This document shows, piece after piece, positions 33,001 through 40,969 of a DNA stretch of 64,000 nt (its first letter is position 1; each line of letters starts with the position of its first letter). The position numbers and the translations under genes are program-made. The DNA comes from Gibbula magus (taxonomy: Eukaryota; Mollusca; Gastropoda; Trochida; Trochidae). The notes beneath the pieces are model-generated. The model saw nothing but the letters and a program-made list of their open reading frames with translations, ran no database searches and was not told the DNA's origin. The stretch lies in NCBI GenBank assembly GCA_936450465.1, contig OW388301.1, positions 22,627,268-22,691,267 of the forward strand. Reading direction: 5' to 3'.

Positions 33001-36000
33001 GCAAATAGACCGATTTCTGCATCCCTGCACCAAATATATGGGTCTGCAAGAAGGGATGTATTTCTGTTTTGTACACTTGTACCACTTCCAAACTTTATTT
33101 TGATGGGGATAATAAGATGTACTTTTCCCTTGTCATAAACTTGTCCAACAAAATTAAAAACGAAGTCCTACCGCCCTTGTCACTTTTGAAAGAAATTTGC
33201 CCAAGAAACATTTAACTTTTATGCAGCCTAATAATGATGAAATTCCAATATGTAAAGCACTATTTCAATGCTTGATGCATACAATTTGTAACCCAGGAGG
33301 AACTGTACGCTGGTGCCACTACTAAGCGCTCTGTACGACTGTACACGCCCATACTTCCAGTATTCAGGTGCCCAGAGACACAATACAATATGAGACAAGG
33401 TCATATATTTTTGGTGTCTCAACAGGATTCGAACCAGGCCTTTGGATTGAGAGGCCAGCATGCTAACCACTCCACCACTGTGCTCCACAGCTCCACACAT
33501 AGTATGATAATATAAGTTATAACATTCAGTGGAGAGTGACATCGTAATTTATCAGACCCGCGTTAGTGTTTATCCAACGAGCCGTACGTCTGATAAATTA
33601 CAATGTCACCCGAACAAACTGAATGTTATAACGTATTTTTCTTACCGCATGTCTATTAAATTAAATATCATTTAAAAACAACGAAAATTTTTGACAGAAA
33701 ACAGCTGATCGATCGACAAATTATGACCTTTAACTAACGTGACATGGAATGATTGACATCAATGCATGCTTTATTCATGTTACGGGATATGAAACATTTA
33801 TTATATCACCCACGGGATGATTTATCAACCTGTATGACAGTGTTTATTGATATTTGTTAATGGTCACGTGGACCAATCGGAGATCAAGATTCTTACATTA
33901 GGTAGGATAATTGAATGTAACTGCATTCTTGTTAAAAGAAACAAGTTGGCAACGCATCATGTTTGAACTCTGCATTGCTGGAGCTGTTATTTGAAGACCA
34001 AAGACTCTTGTTAATGTCAATGCACTGAAAAATCTCCTTATGTTATGCCCTAAAAATTAATTCACAGGCAAATCTTATTATTTCATTGGAATACCAATTT
34101 GTAGATGAGACGAATTTCAGATATTCTTCTTATGAGTATTACGTGTTGTTGACTATTAGCACTAGTACTTGACCATTCTCTCCTCTTAGATGTAACTCAA
34201 GACATGTCTTCCCAGGTTACCTTTGTTACACACGTCTTCTATTGCAACCATTTGGATGTTGACTGGTTGTTAAGGCTGAGTATTGCACCAAATTTCGTAT
34301 TGCGATATATTTATGCAGTTTAAACTTTAAAATTTAGTAAAAAGCCTTTCAAATCTTTCGAAAAATAGACCATTAGTCAAAATGATAAGTTAATTTTGAT
34401 TGCATATATTTCGAAAATATTTGTAATACAGTTCAACACATATTCTTGCACCCCAAAAGAATTTTGTCTCAAGTTAAGCTGGTAACTATGACTAACAACA
34501 AAATAAATGAATAAATTTCACTTAAAAAAATGCAAAATCGTATTGCAATAATACTGCTCAGCCTTACTGGTTGTAATAAAAAAAAAAATCAATTATATAA
34601 TCACTTGTGTTTCAAAATGAACATTTGGTCATTTTTGTGTTTCGGTTAAGCTTGTAAACAATTTCACAATGGTCACATATTACTTTATGATAGATGGTAG
34701 ACATGTATACTTTGGAAAGAAGAAGGGCAGTAACTTCTCCCCTCGAAATGATTTGTGGGAAAACTGGAAAATTGTCATCTTGTAACAGAGGTTATGTTTG
34801 AAGATATGATAGGGAGTGAAAGTCCAACCAGCCGACGTAGACTCCCTTTTACTGTGAGGGCAGGATAGGGACACGGTTAGCGCATTCAGCTTCGAATCTA
34901 GAATACCTTCATGTGCTTGGCAACTTTGTCTGCTTTGAGAACTGTTCCACATGAAGTATGGCTACACTGAATGTCAGGGCAGTAGCACCCATGGTTCACT
35001 AGTTCAAGTCTACGCTCAAAGATTTCACCACAATGGAGACAAAAAGTGACAGTTTTTTTTCATGTAATAGCGCTAGCTCCCGTGACGCAAGTCAAATACT
35101 TTTGAAAGCAATGTTAATATCTTCACTCAACTCAACGTTTCACTGTCAAAAATTTTCAGAGTGACAAAGGAACATAGAGAAAATCTTGCCAAGTCAGCAA
35201 AACTTCTCTGTGATAAGATGAAGGTCAAACTGCGAGACATACACGGGAAACATGTGAAGAAGGTCAAGGCCAACAAGGAAGGCCACTCTGATGATATGAT
35301 ACGAAGTGTGCAGGAAATGGTATGGTTGAGATTTTATGCTTACCAGAAACTACATCCTATAAAATCTCATTGATTAATAATTTACAACAAAGGTAATATG
35401 AACACCTACTCACTGGCTAATTTAAAGTTCACATGAAATGCATTTTTCAAAAGAATGACAAATTATTACCTCTACAGACATTATATATCGGAATCAATTG
35501 AGCATAAAATCGAGACAATATACACTCGCAATTGATCATTAGGACGGTTTTAATTTACCCATTTTAACAATGCAAAAATTAGCACGCCGAACACTTTGAA
35601 AAATCAGTGAGGCGTGACTGTGATTAAACACAGACGAGGCCCGCCAGTCAGCTGGCGCCCGTGGGACCTGAGTAATTAATTAATGATGATTATCACTGCC
35701 GCTAAATGATTTTATGAGGTGTATTACATCGCCGAAAAGACATGTTTATGTAATAATTGTGTAATTGTCATCTGCGGAATTACATAGTTGGATATCTAAA
35801 CATTCGATATACGGTAAATTCAAGTTGGTTTATTGAAGATTTCTTTGTGAAATTAACAATCAAAATGTTGCGAAATTACGTTGAATTATGTCTAACGCCG
35901 TAAATCAGACTCCTCCTGATACGTCACAGAAGTCATCTCTTCAGGGGCCACACCCCCGCAGACTTTCATTCTGGTCGCCGGGGCTAAATCAGGCGTTTTT

Positions 36001-38482
36001 TTAAAGAGCCGTATTTAAGTAATTTATGGACCGATTTCAGAAATTTAAAATCGACCAATTGTCAAATTGACATCCCAATTTAATGAATCCTATTTTGACC
36101 ATATGTCATTTCATCTATCCTTTAAGCCTTGCTTCATTTGTTATCCCACTGGTCTGTAATACCGTGGGATAAAGTGGTCGTCCTGTCTGTCTGTAATCAT
36201 TTCATTTCCAGAGCAAAACTCAAAAAACTTTCATAATATCTTTCTGAAACTTTGCATGTCTAGTACCCACTTACTGAAGTGCTGCCTTTTGATATTTTCA
36301 TATTTGTACAATTTAAAAGAAAATTGTTTAGGTGGGATATGTCATCTTCTGATGATTCTTGTTACGTTTCCTGTGCAGCACACACTGTGAAATAGGGGTG
36401 ACTATTGACCCAAAGAGACTATTTTATAGCGATAGTCTATTGCAACTTACTATTGCGATAGGGTCTTTTGTACAAATTCTCAATAATCAGCTAGATGTCT
36501 TTTAGGTTTTAGTAGACATGTTTAATTGATGTAAGGACTATGGAACCAAAATCTGTAAAGAAATCATAGATGAAAAGACTTTTTGTCATTTTGCTATTTC
36601 CTATCTTTAGTTCTTACCTTTTGACATTCTAAAATGAAAAATCTTGAATTAAATGCAGTGAGGCTTGTGTAAATCATTCATAATTAAGGGAAATGTAATA
36701 GTTTCGATAGTATCGATAGTTAACATTACTATTGCGATAGTGATAGTGTTTTTGTATATACTATCGATATAGTACTATTGCCAAGCCAACCATTGCGATG
36801 CATCGATTGTTTGATGTATTGTTACACCCCTACTATGAAACTAGCACAGATAAGGGACAATGAGGAGACACTAACCTCACTATTGCAGGTGTGAGTGATG
36901 GAAGCTGTTGGGCATGGATCAAATGAATGATACCTGACGGTTACCCAGGGTTTTATATTACTCTGTTATTCTCCACTATATCACCCATGGGAACCCTTAT
37001 CAGGAGAATCTGACCTCAAATTACCCGCTCTTGGCCGGCGTGAGCCAATCAAACTGCTACGCAGCTTGGACCTGCGAGCCAATGATAATTCATATCACTT
37101 CGTTTCAAAGCAAGCGAGGTCATTGTGTTAGCCATTGGTCACCGGTTATCTCCCTTGACCTTTTCCGTCTTATCCCATTGAGCATTTTCTTTAGTTACTG
37201 ACTTCGTCACGCTGGCGAAGGGCGGGTAATTTGAGAACAGATTCCCCTGATAAGGTTTCCCATGGGTGATATATAGTGGAGAGTGACGGAGCATATATAA
37301 AACCATGGGTTACCGAGGATGGCCGGACAGCAACGTGAGATAAAGTAATAAGTTGGGGGAGGTACTGTCAAAACTTTGAATAACAACTTTTGCTGAAGTT
37401 GACACATTTAATGTGATGTTTCGGGGGCCGTTTGACCCCCTTCATGAGACAATAGCACAGAAAAGGTAGAAAAATGCATCAAGGCTTAAATTCTTCAATA
37501 ATGGAGATTAGCACAAATGGAGGTAATTATGTAATTCTTGCTAACACAACTTTGCATCCATGGTAGTTTAATTTAGGTTTCTCTTATATATCTCCTTTGC
37601 ATATCAAGGATAATGAATTTAAACAGAAGTCATAACTCACGTCAGTCTCCATCATAAAAGGGGCGGGATAGGGCAGAGGTTAGAGCGTTTGACTTCGGAT
37701 CAAAACCTGGGGTTTGAATCCCGCCAGGAGCACGGCAACTTTGCTGTAGAGAACTGTTCTACGTACAGTAAGGTTTTTGTGCAGTGCTACACTGATTTCA
37801 GTGTAGTACAGCCCATTTCGCTACTTCCAGTCATTGCTCGCAGGTTTCACCGCAATGCATATCCACATGGTGTTGCAGGCTTTCTCCCTGCAATAATACT
37901 TGCAACTGTGATATAAGTGAAATAATCTCACCTCCACCACTGGCCAATTTAAGACTCATTTATACAAATTATACATTTTCATAATTTTTCACATCCTCGG
38001 TTACCCATGGTTTTATATATCAGGGGAATGTGTTCTCAAATTACCGGCCCTTGGCCGGCGTGACGAAGTCAGTAACCAAAGAAAATGCTCAATGGGATAA
38101 GACGGAAATGGCCAAGGGAGATAATCGGTGACCGATGGCTAACACAATGACCTCGCTTGCTTTGAAATGAAGTGATATGAATTATCATTGGCTCGCAGGT
38201 CCAAGCTGCGTAGCTGTTTGATTGGCTCACGCCGACCAAGGGCGGGTAATTTGAGTACAGAATTTTCTGATAAAGTTTCCCATGGGTGACATAGTGGAGA
38301 GTAACAGAGCATATATAAAACCATGGGTAACCGAGGATAATTTTTTTATAATTTTTCATAATTTTTCATAATTGTTCATAATATGTCCTCTGTTCCAGAT
38401 CCTGGACAGGATGCATGAGTACAGTTCTCAGGCTGATGCAATGATGCACGCAAAGCAGAAAGAACTCCTCGGCAGCAAGTGA
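21063..38482 (+). CDS. MRRF: Mitochondrial ribosome recycling factor
   Basis: It splits the mitochondrial ribosome after translation ends. Coding exons 21063-21234, 22122-22274, 23592-23710, 24511-24602, 35160-35319 and 38399-38482 join at GT-AG sites with agreeing phases (1,1,0,2,0), giving 780 nt and 259 aa, close to the family length. Residues 1 to about 50 are arginine-rich without acidic residues, as in a mitochondrial presequence, followed by a lysine/glycine linker. Family landmarks: EMKHILEELRDQYIHQLSLR, DGRFPLIQLGQVVQKNPQM, LVINMAASPQ, SGMNVNPQQDGTSIFIPLPK, VTKEHRENLAKSAKLLCDKM, and a C-terminal helix ending MMHAKQKELLGSK. The start is the ATG one base after a TTCACAG acceptor. Intron 4 (about 10.6 kb) holds a hAT element split by a DIRS element. 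Intron 2 begins with nine copies of the exon 2 donor. No exon carries a stop or frameshift. Confidence 0.93.
21734..21930 (+). mobile_element. hAT-type MITE (197 bp) in MRRF intron 1
   Basis: The terminal repeats CAGGGATGCA and TGCATCCCTG are flanked on both sides by the 8-bp direct repeat GTTCAAAC (21726-21733 and 21931-21938). This is the size and style of hAT superfamily insertions. The body (TCGGTCAACTGATGTC, CCATTCGGTCAAACTGG) matches the right end of the larger element ending at 33027. No ORF. Confidence 0.9.
22245..22622 (+). repeat. Nine 42-bp tandem copies of the MRRF exon 2 / intron 2 boundary
   Basis: Each unit holds the last 30 nt of MRRF exon 2 (CATCAGCTGTCTCT...GGCG) followed by the donor GTAGGT and a TATTAGATC spacer. 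The first unit differs at one base (TAC for TAT). The others are identical as read. Nine equivalent 5' splice sites therefore follow each other every 42 nt. Use of any but the first adds in-frame GlyArgTyr and then a TAG stop. The long open frames on both strands come from the 42-nt period and are not genes. Confidence 0.95.
22985..23540 (+). repeat. Intronic repeat, inverse copy at about 35440-35955
   Basis: Blocks in order: CATGACATCACTGGAGGGATC, AATTCAACGTAATTTCGCAAC, GTATATCGAATGTTTAAATAT, GATGACAATTACATAATTATT, ATCATTAGTTAATTAATGAG and CAATTGCAAGTATATATTGTC. They recur in reverse complement and reverse order in intron 5 (35440-35955). The arms are diverged and no ORF is present. The family is unknown. 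Confidence 0.75.
23724..24110. mobile_element. Long-TIR MITE (CATCCTCGG family) with 9-bp duplication, MRRF intron 3
   Basis: About 80-bp inverted repeats begin CATCCTCGGTTACCCATGG and end CCATGGGTAACCGAGGATG, around an internal part with GTGACGGATGGCTAAC. The direct repeat GTTACTCTA flanks it at 23715-23723 and 24111-24119. Long TIRs plus a 9-bp duplication suggest a Mutator-like (MULE) mobiliser. The left duplication starts four bases after the exon 3 donor GT. Relatives: 36932-37321, 37992-38338, 54504-54738, 58413-58598. Confidence 0.9.
25121..25314 (-). repeat. DIRS 3' inverted terminal repeat
   Basis: It pairs with 31762-31951 in reverse complement over about 190 bp with very few differences. 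It starts AATACTTACCCTACTTTTAC and ends GAAAACCTCACATTTCCTA. The adjacent 25091-25120 segment is also represented in the internal complementary region and so belongs to the element. Confidence 0.92.
25382..25466 (-). repeat. DIRS internal complementary region
   Basis: 25382-25430 is the reverse complement of 25091-25139. 25431-25461 is the reverse complement of the right end (about 31927-31959). Together they represent the two element ends joined head to tail. In the accepted DIRS model this region templates completion of the ends and formation of the circular intermediate. Confidence 0.9.
25663..28206 (-). CDS. DIRS tyrosine recombinase (integrase)
   Basis: It would insert the circular DNA copy into the genome by site-specific recombination. 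Within this 847-codon frame the convincing part is the last 430 or so residues. An N-terminal SAM-like domain (STRALYDDKWLSFENFCRSH) is followed by the catalytic domain. Catalytic residues read as Arg about 652 (TAARVSEL), His-x-x-Arg about 781-784 (NPHEIRAL) and Tyr about 817 (SHYLRDV). The first half lies inside the RT ORF in another frame, is serine/arginine/proline-rich, and may be only a shadow. The real start probably lies near 26950. The overlap with the RT frame is typical of DIRS. Confidence 0.85.
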   Translation of the reverse strand: MAGQFRSSGRLPSCTNFQASSEVPQIPLPRGTLSMEGSSVWNLYGPVAFHSHYVSDRQVSPSSGDRVRPLYRRLPDEPRGLNSFTQTDPIYLGPAATVGMACQFREVATSPIPAADVYRRSVLNQHGSSPSTPRQVGEDRAFSVAGSSSGFVGSSVAVPSRPSDFGSGPHSQRSSHGAPSASVSDSFLSRGRPQGKPLASTASTPLPQVVDDPIECLRRSLFDRVQSSSRTVCRRFTSRVGSPPGSADGSRVVGATSSQLAQQQSRVAGSHLSNRALDRSPQRLSGSYSLGQLDSGLPDQFPGDDSVAPVIEADFPTVRVGRRQPRFDQGSSYPGLQEHIGRRSVQTGQAITNRVDAQPGSFHPDLSATPSSSDGFVRHKIQQPVANLCLSPSRPDGVGSGRSVPVLGRSGRVRVSTSNSVAKGSGQDQGDQDDESAFGRALLAGQNLVSRTSSFSRRRTKPVAPVAKPPSASSQSAVTSRPATISSVRLDHLQKTLRDKGYSAPVASAITGAHRPSTRALYDDKWLSFENFCRSHKQDPLSASPQFLADFLFHLRSKRHLKGGTISTYLSALNSVLAVKTDRKISKTPELIAMLKSFKLEDQKVKFRPPAWDLNLVLKNLRGAPYEPLSEASFENLSRKTAFLLSLATAARVSELHAIDVTRVRFEQRRHGSVHLGLLWDFVAKNQLPGQPDRAFVIPPLSSIVDESESEELSLCPVRALKEYISRSTDKRAGRKRLFIPFSSMTKGEVNRNTLALWLRATILTAYDAAGIPHPCANNPHEIRALASTMALHRNCSVPDIMKGCFWKSNTVFASHYLRDVSVEDVQGLQSFGPLVVAQQLTVPSSS
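26715..28943 (-). CDS. DIRS reverse transcriptase / RNase H / methyltransferase-like polyprotein
   Basis: It copies element RNA into DNA. The 742-codon frame shows the RT fingers (YSPIFLVPKKNSDKMRMIHN), block A (VSLDLQDAYLHVPI) and catalytic box FDPYIDDCL (about residue 320). RNase H follows with its acidic residues in FVDASHQGWGAHL, NNLELQAVILAI, RIASDNSTVV and ILADALSR (about 470-590). A DIRS1-style methyltransferase-like domain follows (PLMDLFATRFNNQLPTYVSP, WDGLDAFAFPP, LLLVAPFWPARTWFPEL). All key residues are present. The first 100 residues overlap the gag-like frame, so translation may start further downstream or use coupling or splicing. Confidence 0.92.
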   Translation of the reverse strand: MRTRYRRCTRNMLRWHNQTSLFVPSSLCQQPSSPETLGPTKPMWGDAIPSGSLNVELVVEDEASQVGEATSLRDLAPISISQKLPRPQPTRNAVEALDMHDWSLPPPVVPYQTTPVGGRLGIFWPNWTILEDPFVTEILRVGYKMPISNPPPLTTLPRSRVYSPTQIVQLSSNIETLLEKKAIEVVPDPSFSPGYYSPIFLVPKKNSDKMRMIHNMALFNDLYMPEPPHFTMVTLDLLRSKLQPNDWLVSLDLQDAYLHVPIFKHHRKYLRFLFQGVHYQWKVLPFGISTAPWLFTRITSPIARFLHLRGIEFDPYIDDCLMSHGDSTVLHRQTLFTLDLLRQLGWLVNSEKSQLVPSQQLTFIGGLFLTNMDLLRVPPDRWEKIERLALRGLRQALSVRQWQSLLGLLTSAQALTLRGRLMARPLQVFLIPFCQEDDPRESLWLPLHLHRYLRWWTIPSNVCEGVSLTEFSHHHELFVDASHQGWGAHLGQRTAAGLWAQHQVSWHSNNLELQAVILAIEHWIGVLRGSRVRIASDNSTVVYLINFQGTTRSRQLLKQTFQLFELADANHVLIRARHIPGCRNILADALSRPDKPSPTEWMLNPEAFTLICQQHHRPLMDLFATRFNNQLPTYVSPLPDPMAWAVDALSLSWDGLDAFAFPPPILLPKVLAKIRETKMMNLLLVAPFWPARTWFPELRLLAEGEPNPLPPWPNLLLHPHSRQLHPDPQRFHLCVWTICRRL
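28660..30888 (-). CDS. DIRS gag-like ORF1 protein with zinc motif and long coiled coil
   Basis: First ORF of the DIRS element, presumed to bind and package element RNA. The N-terminus has paired cysteines, CVDCKSPKSAKDPHPLCPDC at residues 5-24, then CGHC: a zinc-ribbon-like cluster. Residues of about 160-390 are almost wholly R/E/Q/D/L repeats (RQRREDERLCREDERQRLK units), predicted as a long charged helix or coiled coil. The unit repeats at DNA level suggest internal expansion. The C-terminal part (SLAQSDFTFRAIKSLSTAF, then RGARGGGRGKSGRGG) ends in a basic RGG tail, a plausible RNA-binding surface. 742 codons, no interruption. Confidence 0.88.
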   Translation of the reverse strand: MPRVFCVDCKSPKSAKDPHPLCPDCLADTPCEWLSRCGHCCHLSASEFKSYLRARRKRFTQRRCRMATSDLDQDTLVISEPIDGLSPARDHPHDALSPTGNTAPSKTKAQRVSMEQLENAINPGAPPIGNVSRSDRRPRSGVADPPLSDSSNRKSLSSEERRRLDDQQRLGERQRLELEVEKEEERYQLSLKDLERQEDERCLAELRETRRRQEERRLEQKRLEDTRRAENAQRQELERQRREDERQHLRLEEDRRVREEERQHLKDIDSQRHKNSDRQHRDERYRDEERLRLKEVEALRHRGYERQRREDERLCREDERQRLKDIEAQRQKNYERQRREDERLCREDERQRLKEAEHQRLRDEERQLLEKERQRSKDRLSRERLPAQDTSDSLFRDRSPIRDTLESEASPRRSASTYSDDRYYDPVSPSKSVDPSEPQGTHLPLGEVYSWIADRLVTSPSPGPDTDASLAVWHEPELLIPPHPMVSDAVESLDDEFRKLSLNPTFRPAKNSSATFKVHSLQVFDHGAPQDDSCSRLSDAPQGSYKVQDVRLLSVDRELKRMLKPLSAIASAADALTQDLTEENPSRMDHQSTMFRWVSNSVSVVVDHVRSAMASTTLIRRNGLLAPCIWEEEFKKSLIRAPLSTPTLFADKIPEVYKEHASLAQSDFTFRAIKSLSTAFVPRNPRANQTYVGRRNSVRLAQRGARGGGRGKSGRGGYIPQRPRPDFDQPKTPKTPAYKKRR
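31762..31951 (-). repeat. DIRS 5' inverted terminal repeat
   Basis: Reverse complement of 25121-25314. It precedes the gag-like ORF by about 0.9 kb. That leader (30890-31760) shows no convincing ORF and probably holds the promoter and 5' untranslated sequence. No TATA box was identified. Confidence 0.9.
33230..33490 (-). repeat. tRNA-derived SINE (family C)
   Basis: On the minus strand an A-box-like GTGGAGTGGTTAGCATGCTG and a B box GGCCTGGTTCGAATCC form a tRNA-like head (about 33415-33488). A unique body of about 170 bp follows to about 33230. It lies in MRRF intron 4, antisense to the gene. Confidence 0.7.
33508..33650. repeat. Palindromic MITE-like hairpin
   Basis: GTTATAACATTCAGT...TCGTAATTTATCAGAC and GTCTGATAAATTACAATG...ACTGAATGTTATAAC are inverse copies around a loop with GAGCCGTACG. 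No ORF. From 33650 to 34850 I see only AT-rich intron. Confidence 0.65.
34853..35050 (+). repeat. SINE family B, copy near MRRF exon 5
   Basis: GGGCAGGATAGGGACACGGTTAGCG, GAGAACTGTTCCACATGAAG and ATTTCACCACAATGGAGAC follow the order of the complete copy at 37661-37930. The tRNA-like head is degraded and the 3' end is missing. It ends about 110 bp before the exon 5 acceptor. Confidence 0.6.
35440..35955 (-). repeat. Inverse copy of the 22985-23540 repeat
   Basis: CATTATATATCGGAATCAATTGAG, TGATGATTATCACTGCCGC, TAATTGTGTAATTGTCATCTG and GTTGCGAAATTACGTTGAATT are the reverse complement of blocks in intron 2. The two copies lie 12 kb apart on opposite sides of exons 3-5. Beyond it, to about 36900, no gene is visible. 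Confidence 0.75.
36932..37321. mobile_element. Long-TIR MITE (CATCCTCGG family), MRRF intron 5
   Basis: The inverted arms GGTTACCCAGGGTTTTATAT and ATATATAAAACCATGGGTTACC surround an internal part in the opposite orientation to that at 23724-24110 (CTTCGTTTCAAAGCAAGCGAG). The left terminal bases have drifted and the duplication is no longer clear, so this is an older copy. Confidence 0.8.
37661..37930 (+). repeat. tRNA-derived SINE (family B), near complete
   Basis: It has a tRNA-like head: A-box GGGCAGAGGTTAGAGCGTTT and B-box GGGGTTTGAATCCCGCC. The body includes GAGAACTGTTCTACGTACAG, GTTTCACCGCAATGCATATC and GGCTTTCTCCCTGCAATAAT, ending GTGATATAAGTGAAATAATC. Fragments of the same family lie at 3483, 34853, 38690 and around 40970-41830. 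Confidence 0.8.
37992..38338. mobile_element. Long-TIR MITE (CATCCTCGG family), MRRF intron 5
   Basis: Ends CATCCTCGGTTACCCATGG and CCATGGGTAACCGAGGAT. The left arm has lost about 40 bp (GGTTTTATATATCAGGGG), while the right arm is full length. Flanks AATTTTTCA and AATTTTTTT are compatible with a decayed 9-bp duplication. It ends only 60 bp before the last MRRF exon. Confidence 0.85.
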
Positions 38483-38689
38483 TCTTGTTTCATCTTGATA
38501 ATTGTATCAAGCGATTCAGGGTGACCTACCTACAGGAATTACAACAATCAAGTAATCAACACATGGCTACTGGCTACAGGAATTGTACCTCATTAACAAG
38601 AAGTATAATCAGAGATGAGTTGAAGCTAGAATATCCCGACACACTAGTTAAGGGGTGTGTGGTATCTATTAGGTACCTTCACGGTAACT

Positions 38690-38778
38690 GTGTACCATTG
38701 CAAGTACGTTGCGGGCTTTCTCCCTGCCATAATACTAGCAGCCGCGATATAAGTGAAATACTCACCTCACCTCACCAT
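38690..38778 (+). repeat. SINE family B, 3' fragment
   Basis: TACGTTGCGGGCTTTCTCCC, CCATAATACTAGCAG and GCGATATAAGTGAAATACTC match the 3' end of the copy at 37661-37930. It lies about 210 bp after the MRRF stop codon, possibly inside its 3' UTR. Confidence 0.6.
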
Positions 38779-38849
38779 TGCAAGTAATATGCACAAACTA
38801 TGCGTGACATAGTGGACAGATTGGCCATGTCAAGGTTCCATAGCTTATC

Positions 38850-38960
38850 ATAACGGTACCACAGCGTACCATTAAGGTACCACAGCGTACCATGAATGTA
38901 CCACAGTGTACCATTAAGGTACCACAGCGTACCATGAATGTACCACAGTGAACCATGACT
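38850..38960 (+). repeat. Short minisatellite, about 21-bp units
   Basis: About five copies of GGTACCACAGCGTACCATTAA and its variant ATGTACCACAGTGTACCATGA stand in tandem. The unit is itself partly palindromic (GGTACC, GTAC). From 39180 to 39900 no gene is visible. Confidence 0.8.
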
Positions 38961-39928
38961 CCCTGAAAGTGTCAATAGGGTATTTGATTGACAGGTGCTA
39001 ACAATATGTTGTGGTACGCGTTAATGGCTACCATTGAGGAGCCAAAATTCGTGAAAGTGTCTATGGGGCATAAGGCCCCCCTCCCCCAAACAAATTTGTT
39101 TCTGGTTTCCGCCCGCGTCACTTTCAAACCCACTCTCAGGTGGGGTTTTTTTCTTGGTCTTAACAAAAGGGGCAGATAACTCTAATTTTTTAGCCTCAGA
39201 AAACTTTGGACATAGAAAATGTCACTCGTTTCTGTTGAGATGGAGTGTAGGGGGGAGATTATTGACTATTTGGAATAGTAACACATATTTAAGAGGGTTT
39301 GTGCTTTATTTATATAAATAAATTCTGTCACTGTAAGTTATTGCTGGAGGTGGCAGCTGATCATCAATTCTATTGAGATATTTGAAGACTTCATCTTGAA
39401 AAAGAAAATATTGAGAAGATACTTACTTTGCTTGTTTTTTAAAACATGACCGGAAACATGCTCAAAATTCCACTTGCCAAACTTACCTCAGACAAAGAGA
39501 GATACTATATATGGGTTTGTAACTAGTTCTCATTATTTCCAAACCCAATTAACTATTTTCATATAAGTAAAATAAAAATGGGAGTTCTTTAGACTATATG
39601 TCTGAGAATGAGTGTGCAGAAATAAGTCTCATCATCCTCGTCACTTTTGAAAGAGGTTTTCCTGAGAAACAATTAAATATTTGTCAGCTGTCCGAGACTG
39701 TATTGAGGATAGTTTGGTGATTTTATGGGAGCTTCAACTAAATATGACAAAGCATAAATATGGTAAATATGTGATTGTGACAAATAGTGGATGTGTACCT
39801 GTGATCATATAAAAAAAAGTTTGCTAAGAAACACTACTTGAAATTGATTATGACCAGATATACGGAAGGATGAGTCTTCACCTGTTCAAGCTTCCAATTG
39901 GTTTGATTTGATCCCCCCCCCCCCCCCC

Positions 39929-40115
39929 CCCAATGTCATAACTCTCCAGTCTAATTTAAGCCTTGCTGCATTTTTGTTACCTTTTCTGTGCTTTCACTAT
40001 CAAGTTAAGGTGCAGTACACTGCTATGCTAGAACAGAAAAGTTAACAAAATACAGGAAGGATCATGTTAGCCAGTAATAGAGACTGGTGTAAGCGATGAC
40101 CTTCGGGGGGGAAGT
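39929..40115. mobile_element. MITE of the CAACTTCCC family, preceded by a poly-C tract
   Basis: The arms CTAATTTAAGCCTTGCTGC / GGAAGGATCATGTTAGCC and GTTACCTTTTCTGTGC / CTAGAACAGAAAAGTTAAC are the family hairpin. A C run (about 39915-39931) abuts the left end and a G run the right end (about 40107), so the terminal CCC/GGG bases appear to have expanded. Confidence 0.6.
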
Positions 40116-40119
40116 TGGT

Positions 40120-40400
40120 TTGGATTGGGATGGCGCAGTTGTTAGTTTACGTAGGTTTAGGAGGTCTGATGTTCGAATCCCCCTGAACCAAACCCACCTT
40201 ACACATTTTCACCCCTCAGTCCCTTTGAAAATTCTTAAATTCACCTTTGTTGGGCATTGATTTGATTTAAACATTGATTGGGTTATTGGTGCATTGGGTG
40301 CAAGTTACCCAACTTAGTGAAACCCTCTCCTAGTTGGGCATTAAACTGGCTTTATTGACGCAAACTGTTTTGTTTATATGCAATTATTTTCTTGTATTCA
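40120..40400 (+). repeat. tRNA-derived SINE (family D)
   Basis: GGATGGCGCAGTTGTTAGTTT resembles an A box and GGTCTGATGTTCGAATCCCC a B box. A body follows with TTGGGCATTGATTTGATTT and AGTTGGGCATTAAACTGGC. The end is unclear and abuts the TTAA MITE at 40407. Confidence 0.6.
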
Positions 40401-40406
40401 TTTTAA

Positions 40407-40764
40407 AGGGGCAGTAGCACTTTTTTTTTCAAATTTTATTTTTTCAAATTCCTCTTTCATAATGATAGTTTATGTCATTTATATTTACTTTAGAGGATAA
40501 AACATCTTATTACACAAACCAATTATCCGCTTTGGTAATAACGGTGTTGCGTTTAAAGCAAAAATTGCATGGCGGCCATGTTATTGTTAACACATTTTAT
40601 TATTTCGAATGACAAAAACATTTCCCATGACTTTACGGAACCATGTGCATTCATTTTTTAACTTGGTTTTCCGAAGAGAGAAGGGTGTTTTACTATTGGT
40701 GACATTATTTTTCAAATACATTTCATCGACTTATTTGAGCAAAAAAAAACGTGCTACTGCCCCT
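40407..40764 (+). mobile_element. TTAA-flanked MITE, AGGGGCAGTAGCACG family (copy 2)
   Basis: TTAA at 40403-40406 and 40765-40768 flanks AGGGGCAGTAGCAC... and ...CGTGCTACTGCCCCT. The internal order is the reverse complement of copy 1. No ORF. Confidence 0.88.
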
Positions 40765-40969
40765 TTAACCGGTGTGATATGAAACAATTGTGAGTGAATA
40801 AGTGAAATTGCTTCTGTGAGCTAAACAAAATAAAATGAATTGAATCTGTTTGTGTTGTGTTTGTGTTAATGAATATAACATTGAACACCCTGGTTGATTT
40901 TTAGCTCTTCAAGTTGTAGATCCAGTCTAGTCTAGTGAGCTTGTATCATCAGCTGTAGTATTTTCTCAA

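Larger units (their letters stand above)
24778..33027. mobile_element. hAT-type element split by a DIRS insertion, MRRF intron 4
   Basis: The left end CAGGGATGCAG at 24778 and right end CTGCATCCCTG at 33027 form TIRs. The direct repeat CACCAAAT flanks them at 24770-24777 and 33028-33035. Removing the DIRS element (about 25089-31960) leaves about 1.38 kb of hAT DNA. Its right end resembles the 197-bp MITE at 21734-21930. No transposase ORF is evident in the remaining parts; the open frame at 32697-33008 has no recognisable domain. The matching duplication shows that the hAT came first. Confidence 0.9.
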
